A stretch of 64,000 bases of DNA from Candidatus Electrothrix communis (GTDB lineage Bacteria > Desulfobacterota > Desulfobulbia > Desulfobulbales > Desulfobulbaceae). The notes beneath the pieces were generated by a model. That model was not told the origin of the DNA. It did no database searches and saw only the letters and a program-made list of their open reading frames with translations. The stretch is taken from positions 4,541,501 through 4,605,500 of the forward strand of contig CP130629.1 of the NCBI GenBank assembly GCA_030644725.1, written 5' to 3'. Of this stretch, positions 27,209-36,633 are shown in pieces. Numbering within the stretch: the first letter of the stretch is position 1; every line of letters begins with the position of its first letter. The position numbers and the translations under genes were made by a program.

Positions 27209-28414
27209 ATGAAGGTACCTCTTTTAGATCTGCAACCGCAGACAGAGTTTTTTCGTGAGCAAATTATTAAGGAAGTAACTGAGGTTGTTGATTCAACCTG
27301 TTATATCCTCGGGCCTAAGGTGGCTAAACTGGAGCAGGAAATTGCCGAATACGGCGGTGCTGCTGCGGCCATCGGGGTTTCCAGCGGCACAGATGCCTTG
27401 GTGGCCAGCCTGATGGCCTTGGAACTTGAGCCCGGTGATCAGGTGCTGACCACGCCCTATACCTTCTTTGCCACTATGGGCTCGATTATTCGGGTGGGTG
27501 CTGTGCCGGTTTTTGCCGACGTGGATGCGCGAACCCTGAATCTTGATCCTGTCAAGGCCGCTGAAATTCTGGCGTCCGATGCAGCCGGAGAGCGAAAGGT
27601 TAAGGCGATCATGCCGGTGCATCTTTTCGGGCAATGCGCGGACATGACTGCGCTCATGTCTCTGGCTCGTCAGTACGATATTCCGGTTATTGAGGATGCT
27701 GCCCAGGCCATTGGTGCAGAGTATCCTTTTATAGGCTCAGCTGAGTTTGAGAACGGTGGAGAGGTGGTGTGGAAAAAGGCTGGCTCTATGGGGCTTGCAG
27801 GCTGTTTTTCTTTTTTCCCCTCCAAGAATCTCGGTGGGGTAGGGGATGGCGGTATCATCACTACCTGTGATCTTGATTTTGCCGAGATTTTGCGTTGTTA
27901 TCGCAATCACGGGGCAAAGCCCAAGTATTATCATTCCAAGATCGGGGGAAATTTTCGTCTTGATCCGCTTCAGGCTGCTGTGCTCAGTGTCAAGCTCCCC
28001 TATCTTGAAAAATGGCATCAGCAACGTCGGAAAAACAGCGAGCAATACCGTGAACTTTTTGCGCAGGCCGGGCTGACCAGAGAGCAGATAGCGCTACCGG
28101 AAGCTGTCTATAGTACTGCTCCGGGTGCGGAACAGCATAATATCCATATCTATAATCAGTTCGTTGTCCGTACATCGCGCCGTGATGCTTTGCGGCAGTA
28201 TTTGCAGGAAAAGTCCATCGGCTGCGAGGTCTATTATCCGGTTTGTCTGCATCAACAGAAATGTCTGGAGTCATACGGTACCTATAATACCTTATCATTT
28301 CCCGTGGCTGAGCAGGCAAGCAGGGAGTCTTTGGCCCTGCCGATCTATCCGGAACTGCGTGTTGAGCAGCAGGAATATGTTGTTGAGACTATAGCTGATT
28401 TTTTTCGTTCGTAG
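27209..28414 (+). CDS. DegT/DnrJ/EryC1 aminotransferase (sugar aminotransferase)
   Basis: The 401-residue PLP enzyme belongs to the family that transaminates nucleotide-linked keto-sugars for surface polysaccharides. The PLP lysine lies in GCFSFFPSKNLGGVGDGG; IEDAAQAIGAEY and GVSSGTDALVASLMALEL are family motifs. The N-terminus MKVPLLDLQPQ fits. Other members make lipopolysaccharide or S-layer sugars; no other glycan genes are adjacent, so the substrate is unknown. Start: ATG 27209 after GGAGCTTCGCA. Confidence 0.92.
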   Translation: MKVPLLDLQPQTEFFREQIIKEVTEVVDSTCYILGPKVAKLEQEIAEYGGAAAAIGVSSGTDALVASLMALELEPGDQVLTTPYTFFATMGSIIRVGAVPVFADVDARTLNLDPVKAAEILASDAAGERKVKAIMPVHLFGQCADMTALMSLARQYDIPVIEDAAQAIGAEYPFIGSAEFENGGEVVWKKAGSMGLAGCFSFFPSKNLGGVGDGGIITTCDLDFAEILRCYRNHGAKPKYYHSKIGGNFRLDPLQAAVLSVKLPYLEKWHQQRRKNSEQYRELFAQAGLTREQIALPEAVYSTAPGAEQHNIHIYNQFVVRTSRRDALRQYLQEKSIGCEVYYPVCLHQQKCLESYGTYNTLSFPVAEQASRESLALPIYPELRVEQQEYVVETIADFFRS

Positions 28415-28480
28415 CGGATTGATCGCTCGCACAGCGTTTTGTAGGTATCGTAAAATATTTTTAGGTTTTTTCGTTTTGCT

Positions 28481-28524
28481 GCCCCGCCCTTTTGGACGGG
28501 GCACTTTGTTTTTATTGGTTTTTT
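28481..28524 (+). terminator. Rho-independent terminator of the DegT gene
   Basis: The stem GCCCCG...CGGGGC at 28481-28502 with a CCCTTTTGGA centre is followed by a T-rich tract (TTTGTTTTTATTGGTTTTTT). It separates the aminotransferase from greA. Confidence 0.75.
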
Positions 28525-28564
28525 AAAAGGCATAACTTATTAAAAGCAGTAGAGGAACACAAGC

Positions 28565-29050
28565 ATGGTTGAACGTATCCCCATGTCCAAAACCGGACAC
28601 GTACAGTTGAAAGAAGAGCTTGAGCAGTTGGAGAAGGTGGAGCGCCATGAAATTGTCAAGGCTATTGAGATTGCTCGCGCCCACGGAGACCTGAAAGAAA
28701 ATGCTGAGTACCATGCGGCGAAAGAGCGGCAGGGGATGGTCGAAGGCCGGATCATGGAACTCAAGGATAAGCTGGGTAGAGCAGAGGTGATCGACTGCAC
28801 AAAAGTCGGCACAAGTCGAGTCGTGTTCGGCGCAGTTGTTACCCTGGTGGACATGGAGACCGATGAAGAGGTGAGCTATCAACTGCTCGGCCCGGAAGAG
28901 TCTGACGTGAAAAAAGGTTCTATCTCGGTTTTGGCTCCTTTGGGGCATTCCATGTTGGGCAAGGAAGTCGGGGACGAGGTGGTGGCCAAGACGCCGGGCG
29001 GTGTCCGAGAATTTGAGGTTATGGAGATTCAGGCCGGTCCTCTATGCTGA
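28565..29050 (+). CDS. greA: Transcript cleavage factor GreA
   Basis: The 161-residue factor enters the RNA polymerase secondary channel and stimulates cleavage of backtracked transcripts. The N-terminal coiled coil ends in the acidic tip ARAHGDLKENAEYHAAKE, where the conserved Asp and Glu sit. The C-terminal globular domain has APLGHSMLGKEVGDEV as usual. ATG 28565 follows GAGGAAC; MSKTGHV at residue 7 is a possible alternative start. Confidence 0.96.
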   Translation: MVERIPMSKTGHVQLKEELEQLEKVERHEIVKAIEIARAHGDLKENAEYHAAKERQGMVEGRIMELKDKLGRAEVIDCTKVGTSRVVFGAVVTLVDMETDEEVSYQLLGPEESDVKKGSISVLAPLGHSMLGKEVGDEVVAKTPGGVREFEVMEIQAGPLC

Positions 29051-29076
29051 TTGCTGCGAGTCGAGTCGTATTTATA

Positions 29077-29106
29077 TTGACATCGCTGCAAGTCGGGTGG
29101 TATATA
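29077..29106 (+). promoter_or_regulatory. Promoter of the rpsF-rpsR-DUF2232-rplI operon
   Basis: TTGACA at 29077-29082 and TATATA at 29101-29106 are 18 bp apart, about 80 bp before rpsF. The -35 is embedded between two related 19-bp direct repeats, GCTGCGAGTCGAGTCGTAT (29053-29071) and GCTGCAAGTCGGGTGGTAT (29085-29103), period 32 bp. The repeats could bind a regulator. Confidence 0.6.
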
Positions 29107-29187
29107 AAATGTTTTGTTTTTTTACTTTTAACCTTCCCGCTCTCTCTGAAAAGACAGTGAGGGCCATTATGACCGCGAGGAGGAACT

Positions 29188-29742
29188 ATGCGTCATTACG
29201 AAACCACGTACATCCTTCGTCCCAATTTGGGCGAAGAAAAATTTACAGAAATTATTGAACGAACCAATGCCATTATTGAAGGTGATAATGGTTCGGTTAT
29301 TGATATTGATCGTTGGGGTATCAAAAAGCTGGCCTATGAGATCAAAAAAGAAACGCAGGGTTATTATATCTGCATGAACTATGCTGCCCCCGGAAGCACG
29401 ATCCAGGAGATGGAGCGTATTTTCCGTATTGATGAGAACGTTCTTCGTTATCTGACAATCAAGCTCGATAAAGGAAAAGAGATTGATCAAACAGGGGTAG
29501 AGCAAGAGAAAGAGAGGATTGCCGCTATTGCCGCCGCTCTTGCTGCTGAAGCAGAGGAACTTGCCAGGCAGGATGAGGACGTTGAGGGGGAGAGCAAAGA
29601 GACGGTTGTAAAGACCGCCCCCGAAGAGACGGAGACAAAGGTCGCTGCTGAAGAGACGGATAAAACCGCCGCCTCCGAAGAAGGCGATTCCTCAGAACAG
29701 GAGCAGGTCGAGCAGGTGAAGCAGGACGATTCAGCTGAATAG
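29188..29742 (+). CDS. rpsF: Ribosomal protein bS6 with long acidic tail
   Basis: The 30S protein pairs with bS18. The first 100 residues are the bS6 fold (MRHYETTYILRPNLGEE; DRWGIKKLAYEIKKETQGYY; ENVLRYLTIKLDK). Beyond about residue 105 an Ala/Glu/Lys-rich, repeat-like acidic extension takes the protein to 184 residues, longer than E. coli bS6 (about 131-135). Start: ATG after GCGAGGAGGA. First gene of its operon. No ssb gene lies between rpsF and rpsR, unlike in many bacteria. Confidence 0.97.
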   Translation: MRHYETTYILRPNLGEEKFTEIIERTNAIIEGDNGSVIDIDRWGIKKLAYEIKKETQGYYICMNYAAPGSTIQEMERIFRIDENVLRYLTIKLDKGKEIDQTGVEQEKERIAAIAAALAAEAEELARQDEDVEGESKETVVKTAPEETETKVAAEETDKTAASEEGDSSEQEQVEQVKQDDSAE

Positions 29743-29794
29743 AACGCTCTTATCTTGCATTGAAAAAGGATAATAACCATAAGGAGAAAATGAT

Positions 29795-30034
29795 ATGGCT
29801 CCCCGTAAGAAAGTGTTTTACCGTAGAAAAGTTTGTAGATTCTGCGCTGACAAAGAAGTAGTTATTGATTATAAGGACGTGAAGGTCCTGAAAGGTTTTG
29901 TTACTGAGCGCGGTAAAATTATTCCGAAACGGATTTACGGCACCTGCGCAGCACATCAGCGCCAAGTGACCGAGGCTATTAAGCGAGCTCGGCATCTTGC
30001 CCTGATGCCCTATACCGGCTCTATTCAGTACTAA
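29795..30034 (+). CDS. rpsR: Ribosomal protein bS18
   Basis: The 79-residue 30S protein binds bS6 and 16S rRNA. The sequence has the zinc-type N-terminus ([10 protein letters not shown], plus a later Cys), then [19 protein letters not shown] and the terminal [11 protein letters not shown] typical of bS18. Start: ATG after AAGGAGAAAATGAT. Second gene of the operon, 52 bp after rpsF. Confidence 0.97.
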   Translation: MAPRKKVFYRRKVCRFCADKEVVIDYKDVKVLKGFVTERGKIIPKRIYGTCAAHQRQVTEAIKRARHLALMPYTGSIQY

Positions 30035-30139
30035 GAGAAAGAACGGAACTTTTTTCTCTTCTCAACTGCTGCGACGACGAAAAATATTCAACGTGGAGCT
30101 TGCAGTGCGCCTTTGTTGTGAGACAGTAGACAGTACGTC

Positions 30140-31126
30140 GTGATGGGACGACACGGAAACAGCTTGCAGTATAACAGCCCGTTTTTGAGCGCACGGCCAT
30201 TATTGGTGGCTTTATTTTTTTTCTTGCCCATAGCTGTTCCGGGATTGATCGGTTGGTTGAATGGGTTACTTGCCGTTCCGATTTTTTTGCTGTTGCAAAT
30301 AGCTGCTGATGAACGGACGGCTGGTCAACAGATCAGAAATGGCTTGTTGATGGCCGGTCTCGCTTCCCTGTTGATGGGGCGTTTCCCAATGTTTCTTTTT
30401 ACATTGACGATGCTCCCTTTGGGATACAGTTTGCATCTGAGCGTAGCGCGGCAAAAAACACCGGTGGAATCCGGTGCCGCCGGAATACTGGTGCTGGGCA
30501 TCTCGTGGCTGATTTTTTGGTCTATGTACGGCACCATGTCCGGGCTGAATCCCTATGTCGCTCTGCTCACCGATATGGATGCCTTTCTCGGGCAGGTCAT
30601 TGTGGTGTATCGGACGAGTTCTGATTTGCCCGCAGATGTTCTGTATAATCTTGAGCAGATTATAGCGGGAATTCGCGTACTCCTACCGAAGATTCTTCCC
30701 GGCCTTCTTGCCGGAACGGTCTTGATAACCGTCAGTCTGAACATGGTTATCTGTAGAGGTGTGATGCGCAGGCTGGCACCGGAAAAGGTCTTTTGGCCCC
30801 CATACAGTGATTGGCGTTTGCCGGATAAGGCTGTGTGGCTTCTTATTTTAGCCTTTGCCCTTCTTCTTGTCGGCACAGGAGGGGTGAAAAATGTTGGCAC
30901 AAGCTTGATGCTGGTTTCAGGGCTCTTGTATTTTTTTCAGGGCATTGCTGTTGTTATTCATGTCCTGAACCGTTGGAATCTCCCGCGTGCTTTTCGTTTT
31001 TTCGTCTATGTGATTCTTGCCCTGCAACGCTATGGCATGCTGCTTGTGGTTATTGTCGGAATAGCCGATACCTGGGCTAATTTTCGCAAGTTGGACCATA
31101 AAGAGAACAAAGATAAAACTGAATAA
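30140..31126 (+). CDS. DUF2232 (YybS-like) polytopic membrane protein
   Basis: The 328-residue protein has about eight membrane segments and matches the DUF2232 type often found between rpsR and rplI in Gram-negative anaerobes (YybS in Bacillus). Mid-protein it has a hydrophilic segment with DLPADVLYNLEQIIAGIRVLL. The start is GTG 30140 or the adjoining ATG 30143. A 7-bp stem AGAGAAA/TTTCTCT lies directly after rpsR and might attenuate. Function unknown. Confidence 0.8.
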   Translation: MMGRHGNSLQYNSPFLSARPLLVALFFFLPIAVPGLIGWLNGLLAVPIFLLLQIAADERTAGQQIRNGLLMAGLASLLMGRFPMFLFTLTMLPLGYSLHLSVARQKTPVESGAAGILVLGISWLIFWSMYGTMSGLNPYVALLTDMDAFLGQVIVVYRTSSDLPADVLYNLEQIIAGIRVLLPKILPGLLAGTVLITVSLNMVICRGVMRRLAPEKVFWPPYSDWRLPDKAVWLLILAFALLLVGTGGVKNVGTSLMLVSGLLYFFQGIAVVIHVLNRWNLPRAFRFFVYVILALQRYGMLLVVIVGIADTWANFRKLDHKENKDKTE

Positions 31127-31161
31127 TTAATAATCCTGTACTTGAGTGAGGATAATATATA

Positions 31162-31617
31162 ATGGAAATTATACTGAAAAAAACAATTGATACCCTCGGA
31201 CGAGAAGGGGAAATTGTTAACGTGAAGCCTGGTTATGCGCGCAATTATCTTATTCCGCAAAAGATGGCTTCCACTGTGAACAAGGCCGGACTGGCACGTT
31301 TGCAGAGAGAGCAGGAAATAATTGAGAAGCGACGTGCAGAAGAGCAGAAAAATGCGGAAAAGCTTGCTGCACAGCTTGAGAATATGACCGTTGTCATCAC
31401 CCGTAAGGTAGGCCGGGAAGGTCGCCTGTTCGGCTCTGTTAATACTGGGGATATTGCGGATCAGCTTGAGGCTCAGGGTGTTACGCTGGACCGCAGGTCG
31501 ATTATGCTGGCGGATCCCCTGAAGAGCACCGGTGAGGCAAAGATTACAGTGAAAGTCGGTTATCAGATGAGCACCGAGATCACTGTTCAGATCGCTCCGG
31601 AAATGTCAGAGGATTGA
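31162..31617 (+). CDS. rplI: Ribosomal protein bL9
   Basis: The 151-residue 50S protein has the N-terminal motif GREGEIVNVKPGYARNYLIPQ, the long central helix (LARLQREQEIIEKRRAEEQK) and the C-terminal domain (LFGSVNTGDIADQLEAQG). Start: ATG after GTGAGGATAATATATA. It is the last gene of the rpsF operon, directly followed by a strong terminator. Confidence 0.97.
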   Translation: MEIILKKTIDTLGREGEIVNVKPGYARNYLIPQKMASTVNKAGLARLQREQEIIEKRRAEEQKNAEKLAAQLENMTVVITRKVGREGRLFGSVNTGDIADQLEAQGVTLDRRSIMLADPLKSTGEAKITVKVGYQMSTEITVQIAPEMSED

Positions 31618-31649
31618 TTTTTTGCTTGATTTTTCCACCGTAGTTTTTT

Positions 31650-31694
31650 GAGCGGCGTGTTGTCTGGTTGAGAGCACGCCGCTCATTGTTTTTT
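31650..31694 (+). terminator. Strong rho-independent terminator of the rplI operon
   Basis: A perfect 10-bp stem GAGCGGCGTG (31650-31659) / CACGCCGCTC (31675-31684), loop 15 nt, is followed by ATTGTTTTTTG. It shows that dnaB must start downstream of 31694, although its open frame reaches back into the loop. Confidence 0.85.
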
Positions 31695-31814
31695 GTCCAA
31701 TCCCGCCTGTCAATCCTTTGCAGGTACCCCTCTTCAAAATGGTCGCCCACCTTGTCTGATACTCCAGCCTTTTTCGAGAACGGAGGCATCACACCTGCTG
31801 CTTCCTCCCCAAAA

Positions 31815-33152
31815 ATGATTCCGCCACAGAATGTGGAAGCGGAACAGGCCCTTCTCGGTACCATCCTGATTCAGGATAAGGCTCTATTAAAGATTGTAGA
31901 GATCCTTTCTCCTGATGATTTTTATCGGGATGCCCATAAGGCAATTTTCGAGGTTATGGTCAGCCTTTTCGAACGCAGTGAGCCCCATGATCTGGTTACT
32001 GTGACGAGTTTGTTGCGTGATCAGAATAAGTTGGAGCAGGTCGGTGGCTCTGGCTATCTGACATCGCTTACCGATGTTATTCCTTTTACAGGAATGCTCG
32101 TTCATCATTCCAGGATTATACGGGAAAAGTCTATTCTTCGCAGGCTGATTGAGACCAGCAGCGATATGGCCGCTCGTTGTTACGATGCCCAGGGTGATCT
32201 TGAAGCCTTAGTGGATAAGGCAGAGCAGACTATTTTTGAAATAGCTCAAGCAAAGAAAAAACAGGGCTTTGAGCCCATGTCCAAGATTGTTCCCAAGGCT
32301 TTTGATCGGGTAACAAAACTGGCAGAGCGAAAGGAACATATTACCGGGATCTCCACCGGATACGACGAGCTGGATCGGATGACCGCCGGCCTGCAATCTT
32401 CTGATATGATTGTTCTTGCTGGAAGACCGTCCATGGGCAAGACGGCCTTGGCCATGAATATGGTGCAGCATGCCGCCCTGATCAATAAGGTACCGGTGGC
32501 AGTCTTCAGCCTGGAAATGTCCATGGAACAACTTGCCCTGCGTATGCTCTGCTCAGTGGGTCGGATTGACGCGCAACGGATTCGTACCGGGCATTTGCAG
32601 GATAACGACTGGCCTAAGCTGACCAGGGCCACAGGCATGCTTGCCGATTCCCCGATCTATATTGATGATACTGCCGGTATGACTGTTCTGGAGATGCGGG
32701 CCAAGGCCAGGCGGCTGAAATCAGAACATGACCTCGGTCTTGTGGTGGTTGATTATCTCCAGCTCATGCAGGGGAATTCCAGGATTGAAAATCGTACCCA
32801 GGAAATTAGTGATATCTCCCGTTCTCTCAAAGCGATGGCCAAAGAATTGGATGTCCCGGTCATTGCTTTGTCTCAGCTGAACCGGAGTCTGGAAAGTCGT
32901 ACCGATAAGCGGCCTCAGCTTTCTGATCTTCGCGAATCGGGTGCAATCGAGCAAGATGCTGATGTTATTATGTTTATTTATAGGGATGAGGTTTATAATA
33001 AGGCGGAAGATAATCCCAATCGGGGTATTGCCGAGCTGATTGTTGGTAAACAGCGTAATGGTCCGACCGGTACAGTGAAATTAACCTTTCTTGGACATAT
33101 TACCACCTTTGAAAGCTATACTGCTCAGGAAGCGCCCATGGGCTATGAATAG
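31815..33152 (+). CDS. dnaB: Replicative DNA helicase DnaB
   Basis: The hexameric helicase unwinds DNA at the replication fork. The N-terminal domain begins PPQNVEAEQALLGTIL; the RecA-like core has Walker A GRPSMGKTALAMN, Walker B LVVVDYLQLM, and QLNRSLESR with the arginine finger region. The frame is open from 31668, but that codon lies in the terminator loop. The plausible starts are TTG 31752 and ATG 31815; I give the ATG, which yields 445 residues, with the caution that neither has a clear ribosome site (a GGAGG at 31782 is too far from the ATG). No intein is present. Confidence 0.95.
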   Translation: MIPPQNVEAEQALLGTILIQDKALLKIVEILSPDDFYRDAHKAIFEVMVSLFERSEPHDLVTVTSLLRDQNKLEQVGGSGYLTSLTDVIPFTGMLVHHSRIIREKSILRRLIETSSDMAARCYDAQGDLEALVDKAEQTIFEIAQAKKKQGFEPMSKIVPKAFDRVTKLAERKEHITGISTGYDELDRMTAGLQSSDMIVLAGRPSMGKTALAMNMVQHAALINKVPVAVFSLEMSMEQLALRMLCSVGRIDAQRIRTGHLQDNDWPKLTRATGMLADSPIYIDDTAGMTVLEMRAKARRLKSEHDLGLVVVDYLQLMQGNSRIENRTQEISDISRSLKAMAKELDVPVIALSQLNRSLESRTDKRPQLSDLRESGAIEQDADVIMFIYRDEVYNKAEDNPNRGIAELIVGKQRNGPTGTVKLTFLGHITTFESYTAQEAPMGYE

Positions 33153-33291
33153 AGGGGTTGAAGAGAGTAAGTTGCTGAAAACTTTGATTGACAATATTTC
33201 CCAGACAGGTAAGAGTACTTTACTCTGAAAATTTGAAAAAATGCATTTTTGATTTCCCCAGGATTTGGGACTGAGAGAAGAAGAGATAAAT

Positions 33292-35805
33292 ATGAGCAAG
33301 ACAACGCAGGAACCCCTAAGATACGATTTTAAGGCCATTGAGGCAAAATGGCAGCAGCACTGGCAGGAAAAAAAAGCGTACAAGGCGAACGAAGACCGGG
33401 GCCAGGAGAAGTACTACCTGTTGGAGATGTTCCCCTATCCCTCCGGTCGGATTCACATGGGCCATGTCCGTAATTATTCCATCGGTGATGTGATTGCCCG
33501 CTATAAGAGGATGCGGGGCTTTAATGTGTTGCATCCCATGGGTTGGGACGCCTTTGGTCTGCCTGCGGAGAATGCCGCTTTGAAACACGGGGTTCATCCT
33601 GCTCAATGGACCTATGAAAATATTAACTATATGCGCGAGCAGCTCAAGGCCATGGGCCTGAGCTACGACTGGGATAGGGAGATCGCGACCTGTCATCCAG
33701 AGTATTATCGCTGGGAACAGCAGGTCTTTTTGCAGCTCCTGGAAAAGGGTCTGGTGTATCGGAAAAAGACCACGGTCAATTGGTGCGATGATTGTGTCAC
33801 AGTTCTGGCTCGTGAGCAGGTCATTGACGGCTGCTGCTGGCGCTGCGATCAGCAGGTGGTCCCGAAAAATATGTATGGCTGGTTCCTTAAAATCACCGAT
33901 TATGCTGATGAGCTTCTGGATGATCTGGAGCAGCTGGGCGGGTGGCCTGAAAAGGTGGTCACCATGCAGCGCAACTGGATCGGTAGAAGTCAGGGGCTTG
34001 CCTGTGATTTCCCGGTGGAAGGTGAAGACGAGAAAATCACGATTTTTACCACCCGACCAGATACTATCTACGGAGTGACCTTCATGTCGTTGGCTGTGGA
34101 GCATCCTCTTGTTGACAGGTTGATTGCCGGAACAGAGCATGAACAACCGGTTCGCGAGTTCATAGAACAGACCCTGGTAGAAAAACAGCGGATGGCCATG
34201 GATCAGGAACCGGAGAAGCATGGTGTCTTCACTGGAAAATACTGCATCAATCCCTTTAACGGCGATCGTGTACCCATCTATGTGGCTAATTTTGTGCTCA
34301 TGGAATACGGTACTGGGGCGGTTATGGCCGTTCCTGCCCATGATCAACGAGATTTTGATTTTTCTCGTAAGTATGATTTACCTGTGCGTCCGGTGGTTCA
34401 GCCGGAGGAGAAGCTTGATGCTTCCACTATGGAGGAGGCCTGGGAAGGCGACGGCATTTTAGCTGATTCGGCGGAATTCAGTGCGCTGACTTCGGCAGAG
34501 GCGAAAAAAGCCATTATTGCCCATGCAGAAGAAAAAGGTTTCGGCAAGCAGCATATCACCTATCGTCTGCGGGACTGGGGAATTTCTCGCCAGCGCTACT
34601 GGGGCACGCCTATTCCGATTATTCATTGCGATGCCTGCGGCGCAGTACCTGTTCCTGAGGATCAGCTGCCTGTGATCTTGCCTGGTTCCCAGCCTCCGTA
34701 CGGCAGTCATGCTCCCTTGCATCAGCAGGAGGCCTTTTATACCGTAACCTGTCCAAAATGTGGTCAAGCTGCAAAACGGGAAACCGATACTATGGATACC
34801 TTTATGGAGTCATCCTGGTATTTCGGTCGCTACACCAGTCCCCGCGCCGATGCACCCATTGATAAAGAAGCTGCTCAATACTGGCTGGCTGTAGATCAGT
34901 ATATCGGCGGGGTGGAGCATGCAATCCTTCATTTGCTCTATGCCCGTTTCTTTACCAAGCTCCTTCGTGATCTTGGCTATCTCAGCATTGATGAGCCGTT
35001 TAATAATTTGCTCACCCAGGGCATGGTGATCAAGGACGGAGCCAAGATGTCCAAGTCCAAGGGGAATGTGGTGGATCCCCATGGTCTGATAACCCAGTAC
35101 GGTGCAGACACTGTACGCCTTTTTTCTCTATTTGCGGCCCCGCCGGAGAGGGATCTGGAATGGAACGCCCAAGGGGTTGAGGGCAGTTTTCGTTTTCTTA
35201 ATCGGGTGTTTCGCCTGATTCATTCTCATCGAGAAGATTGCTTTGCTGCTTCCGCCGAGGAGACAGGGGAAACCGTCTCGATACAGGTGGACAAGCTGTT
35301 GCAAACTGATCGCCAGCTCCATCGTAAAACCCACCAGACCATTCAGCGGGTCACAGGCAGTATTGAAACGAATTTTCATTTTAATACGGCCATTTCAGGG
35401 GTTATGGAGCTGGTTAATCAAATTACCGCTGCTACCGGAGACGGGGTAAAGCAGCCTGTTGGTCAAGCCGTGCTCAGAGAAGCGCTGCAAACCGTGTTGG
35501 TGCTTCTTTTTCCCATGGTACCCCATTTTTGCCAAGAACTCTGGGAGCTCACAGGTCATAATGAATCCTTGGATCACCGTCTATGGCCTGAGCATGATCC
35601 GGAGGCGGTCAAAGAAGATGAGCTGACCATTGTGGTGCAGGTGAATGGCAAGGTACGCGCCCGTTTACAGGTGGCTGCGGATATCGGCGAGGAGGATATC
35701 AAGCAGAAGGCTTTAGGTGATGAGAGGGTAACGAATTTTATCGGCGATAAGGCTGTGAAAAAAATTATTGTGGTTAAGGGTAAACTTGTTAATATTGTCA
35801 TCTAG
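33292..35805 (+). CDS. leuS: Leucyl-tRNA synthetase
   Basis: The 837-residue class I synthetase charges tRNA-Leu. The HIGH motif is HMGH in [16 protein letters not shown], and KMSKS is [13 protein letters not shown] (about residue 585). The CP1 editing domain is visible ([29 protein letters not shown]), and a Cys pair in HCDACGAVP with CPKCGQA forms a zinc-type insert. I chose ATG 33292 after AGAAGAGATAAAT; the upstream frame to 33265 adds nothing conserved. lptE follows 119 bp later, a common pair. Confidence 0.97.
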   Translation: MSKTTQEPLRYDFKAIEAKWQQHWQEKKAYKANEDRGQEKYYLLEMFPYPSGRIHMGHVRNYSIGDVIARYKRMRGFNVLHPMGWDAFGLPAENAALKHGVHPAQWTYENINYMREQLKAMGLSYDWDREIATCHPEYYRWEQQVFLQLLEKGLVYRKKTTVNWCDDCVTVLAREQVIDGCCWRCDQQVVPKNMYGWFLKITDYADELLDDLEQLGGWPEKVVTMQRNWIGRSQGLACDFPVEGEDEKITIFTTRPDTIYGVTFMSLAVEHPLVDRLIAGTEHEQPVREFIEQTLVEKQRMAMDQEPEKHGVFTGKYCINPFNGDRVPIYVANFVLMEYGTGAVMAVPAHDQRDFDFSRKYDLPVRPVVQPEEKLDASTMEEAWEGDGILADSAEFSALTSAEAKKAIIAHAEEKGFGKQHITYRLRDWGISRQRYWGTPIPIIHCDACGAVPVPEDQLPVILPGSQPPYGSHAPLHQQEAFYTVTCPKCGQAAKRETDTMDTFMESSWYFGRYTSPRADAPIDKEAAQYWLAVDQYIGGVEHAILHLLYARFFTKLLRDLGYLSIDEPFNNLLTQGMVIKDGAKMSKSKGNVVDPHGLITQYGADTVRLFSLFAAPPERDLEWNAQGVEGSFRFLNRVFRLIHSHREDCFAASAEETGETVSIQVDKLLQTDRQLHRKTHQTIQRVTGSIETNFHFNTAISGVMELVNQITAATGDGVKQPVGQAVLREALQTVLVLLFPMVPHFCQELWELTGHNESLDHRLWPEHDPEAVKEDELTIVVQVNGKVRARLQVAADIGEEDIKQKALGDERVTNFIGDKAVKKIIVVKGKLVNIVI

Positions 35806-35924
35806 AGTTCGTGGACAAGAAACTTGCTGCTTCTGACATCTCTCCAAGGCAAAGCAAAGGAGTCCGCAAGCGTTTGACATGTTGGTATGGAAGATATAAT
35901 CTTAAATAGATAGGGGACAAAAGT

Positions 35925-36476
35925 GTGACTGGTCAAATCCGAAACTTACTGTTTTTTCTCTGTATTTTTTTCTTTCTCGGCGGTTGCGGGTATTATTTCC
36001 CCAATGTATATACTGGCCCTGAAATGCTGGTGTACATGCCGAACTGGAAAAACCGTACTGATAAACTTGGTATTGATAATAGTATGTATCAATCCTTGTC
36101 AGCATGGTTTCAGAAGTCGGAAAAAATTAATCTGACCAAGGACAAGGAAGCAGCTGATCTGGTGCTTGCTGGAGAAATTGTTTCTATCGATCTTCCTGGG
36201 ATAGGATGGGATACAGATGCGCAGACAACTGATGTTAAAGTTGAATTGCGTTTGCGCTATGTGCTCAAAAACTTGAAGACCGGCAAGATCCTTTGGGAAG
36301 TGGCCAATGATATCTGGACAGAGAATTATAATACGTTGACAGATCGGGCTGACACGGAAGACGAGGCTGTTGAGGAGATCCTTGATGAAATCTCAGAAAA
36401 AATTTATCTTGGAACTTTGACGAAAATACGGAAGATGAATAGAGCGCTGTTACTTGACGAGGCAAAAGATAAATAA
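35925..36476 (+). CDS. lptE: LPS-assembly lipoprotein LptE
   Basis: The 183-residue lipoprotein has a signal sequence with lipobox LGGC (LLFFLCIFFFLGGCGYYF). Its body shows the LptE pattern: GYYFPN, an early VYMPNWKNRT strand, DLVLAGEIVSIDL and TTDVKVELRLRYVLKN strands, and a C-terminal helix. LptE plugs the LptD barrel that inserts LPS in the outer membrane, implying a Gram-negative envelope. The start codon is GTG at 35925. Position after leuS agrees with other genomes. Confidence 0.88.
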   Translation: MTGQIRNLLFFLCIFFFLGGCGYYFPNVYTGPEMLVYMPNWKNRTDKLGIDNSMYQSLSAWFQKSEKINLTKDKEAADLVLAGEIVSIDLPGIGWDTDAQTTDVKVELRLRYVLKNLKTGKILWEVANDIWTENYNTLTDRADTEDEAVEEILDEISEKIYLGTLTKIRKMNRALLLDEAKDK

Positions 36477-36546
36477 TATCTTTATATTGTACTTGCAGTG
36501 GCTGTCTTTTTTTATTTACGACTGAAAGGAGATGCAGGAATACTCG

Positions 36547-36590
36547 CACGGCTCTGTTCACAAAATTGATGAACAGAGCCGTGTTTGTTT
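36547..36590 (+). terminator. Rho-independent terminator of leuS-lptE
   Basis: A perfect 13-bp stem CACGGCTCTGTTC (36547-36559) / GAACAGAGCCGTG (36571-36583), loop 11 nt, is followed by TTTGTTTT. Confidence 0.9.
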
Positions 36591-36633
36591 TACCCCTTTG
36601 TGATTTATGGTATGTTAACTGGATGATGACTGT

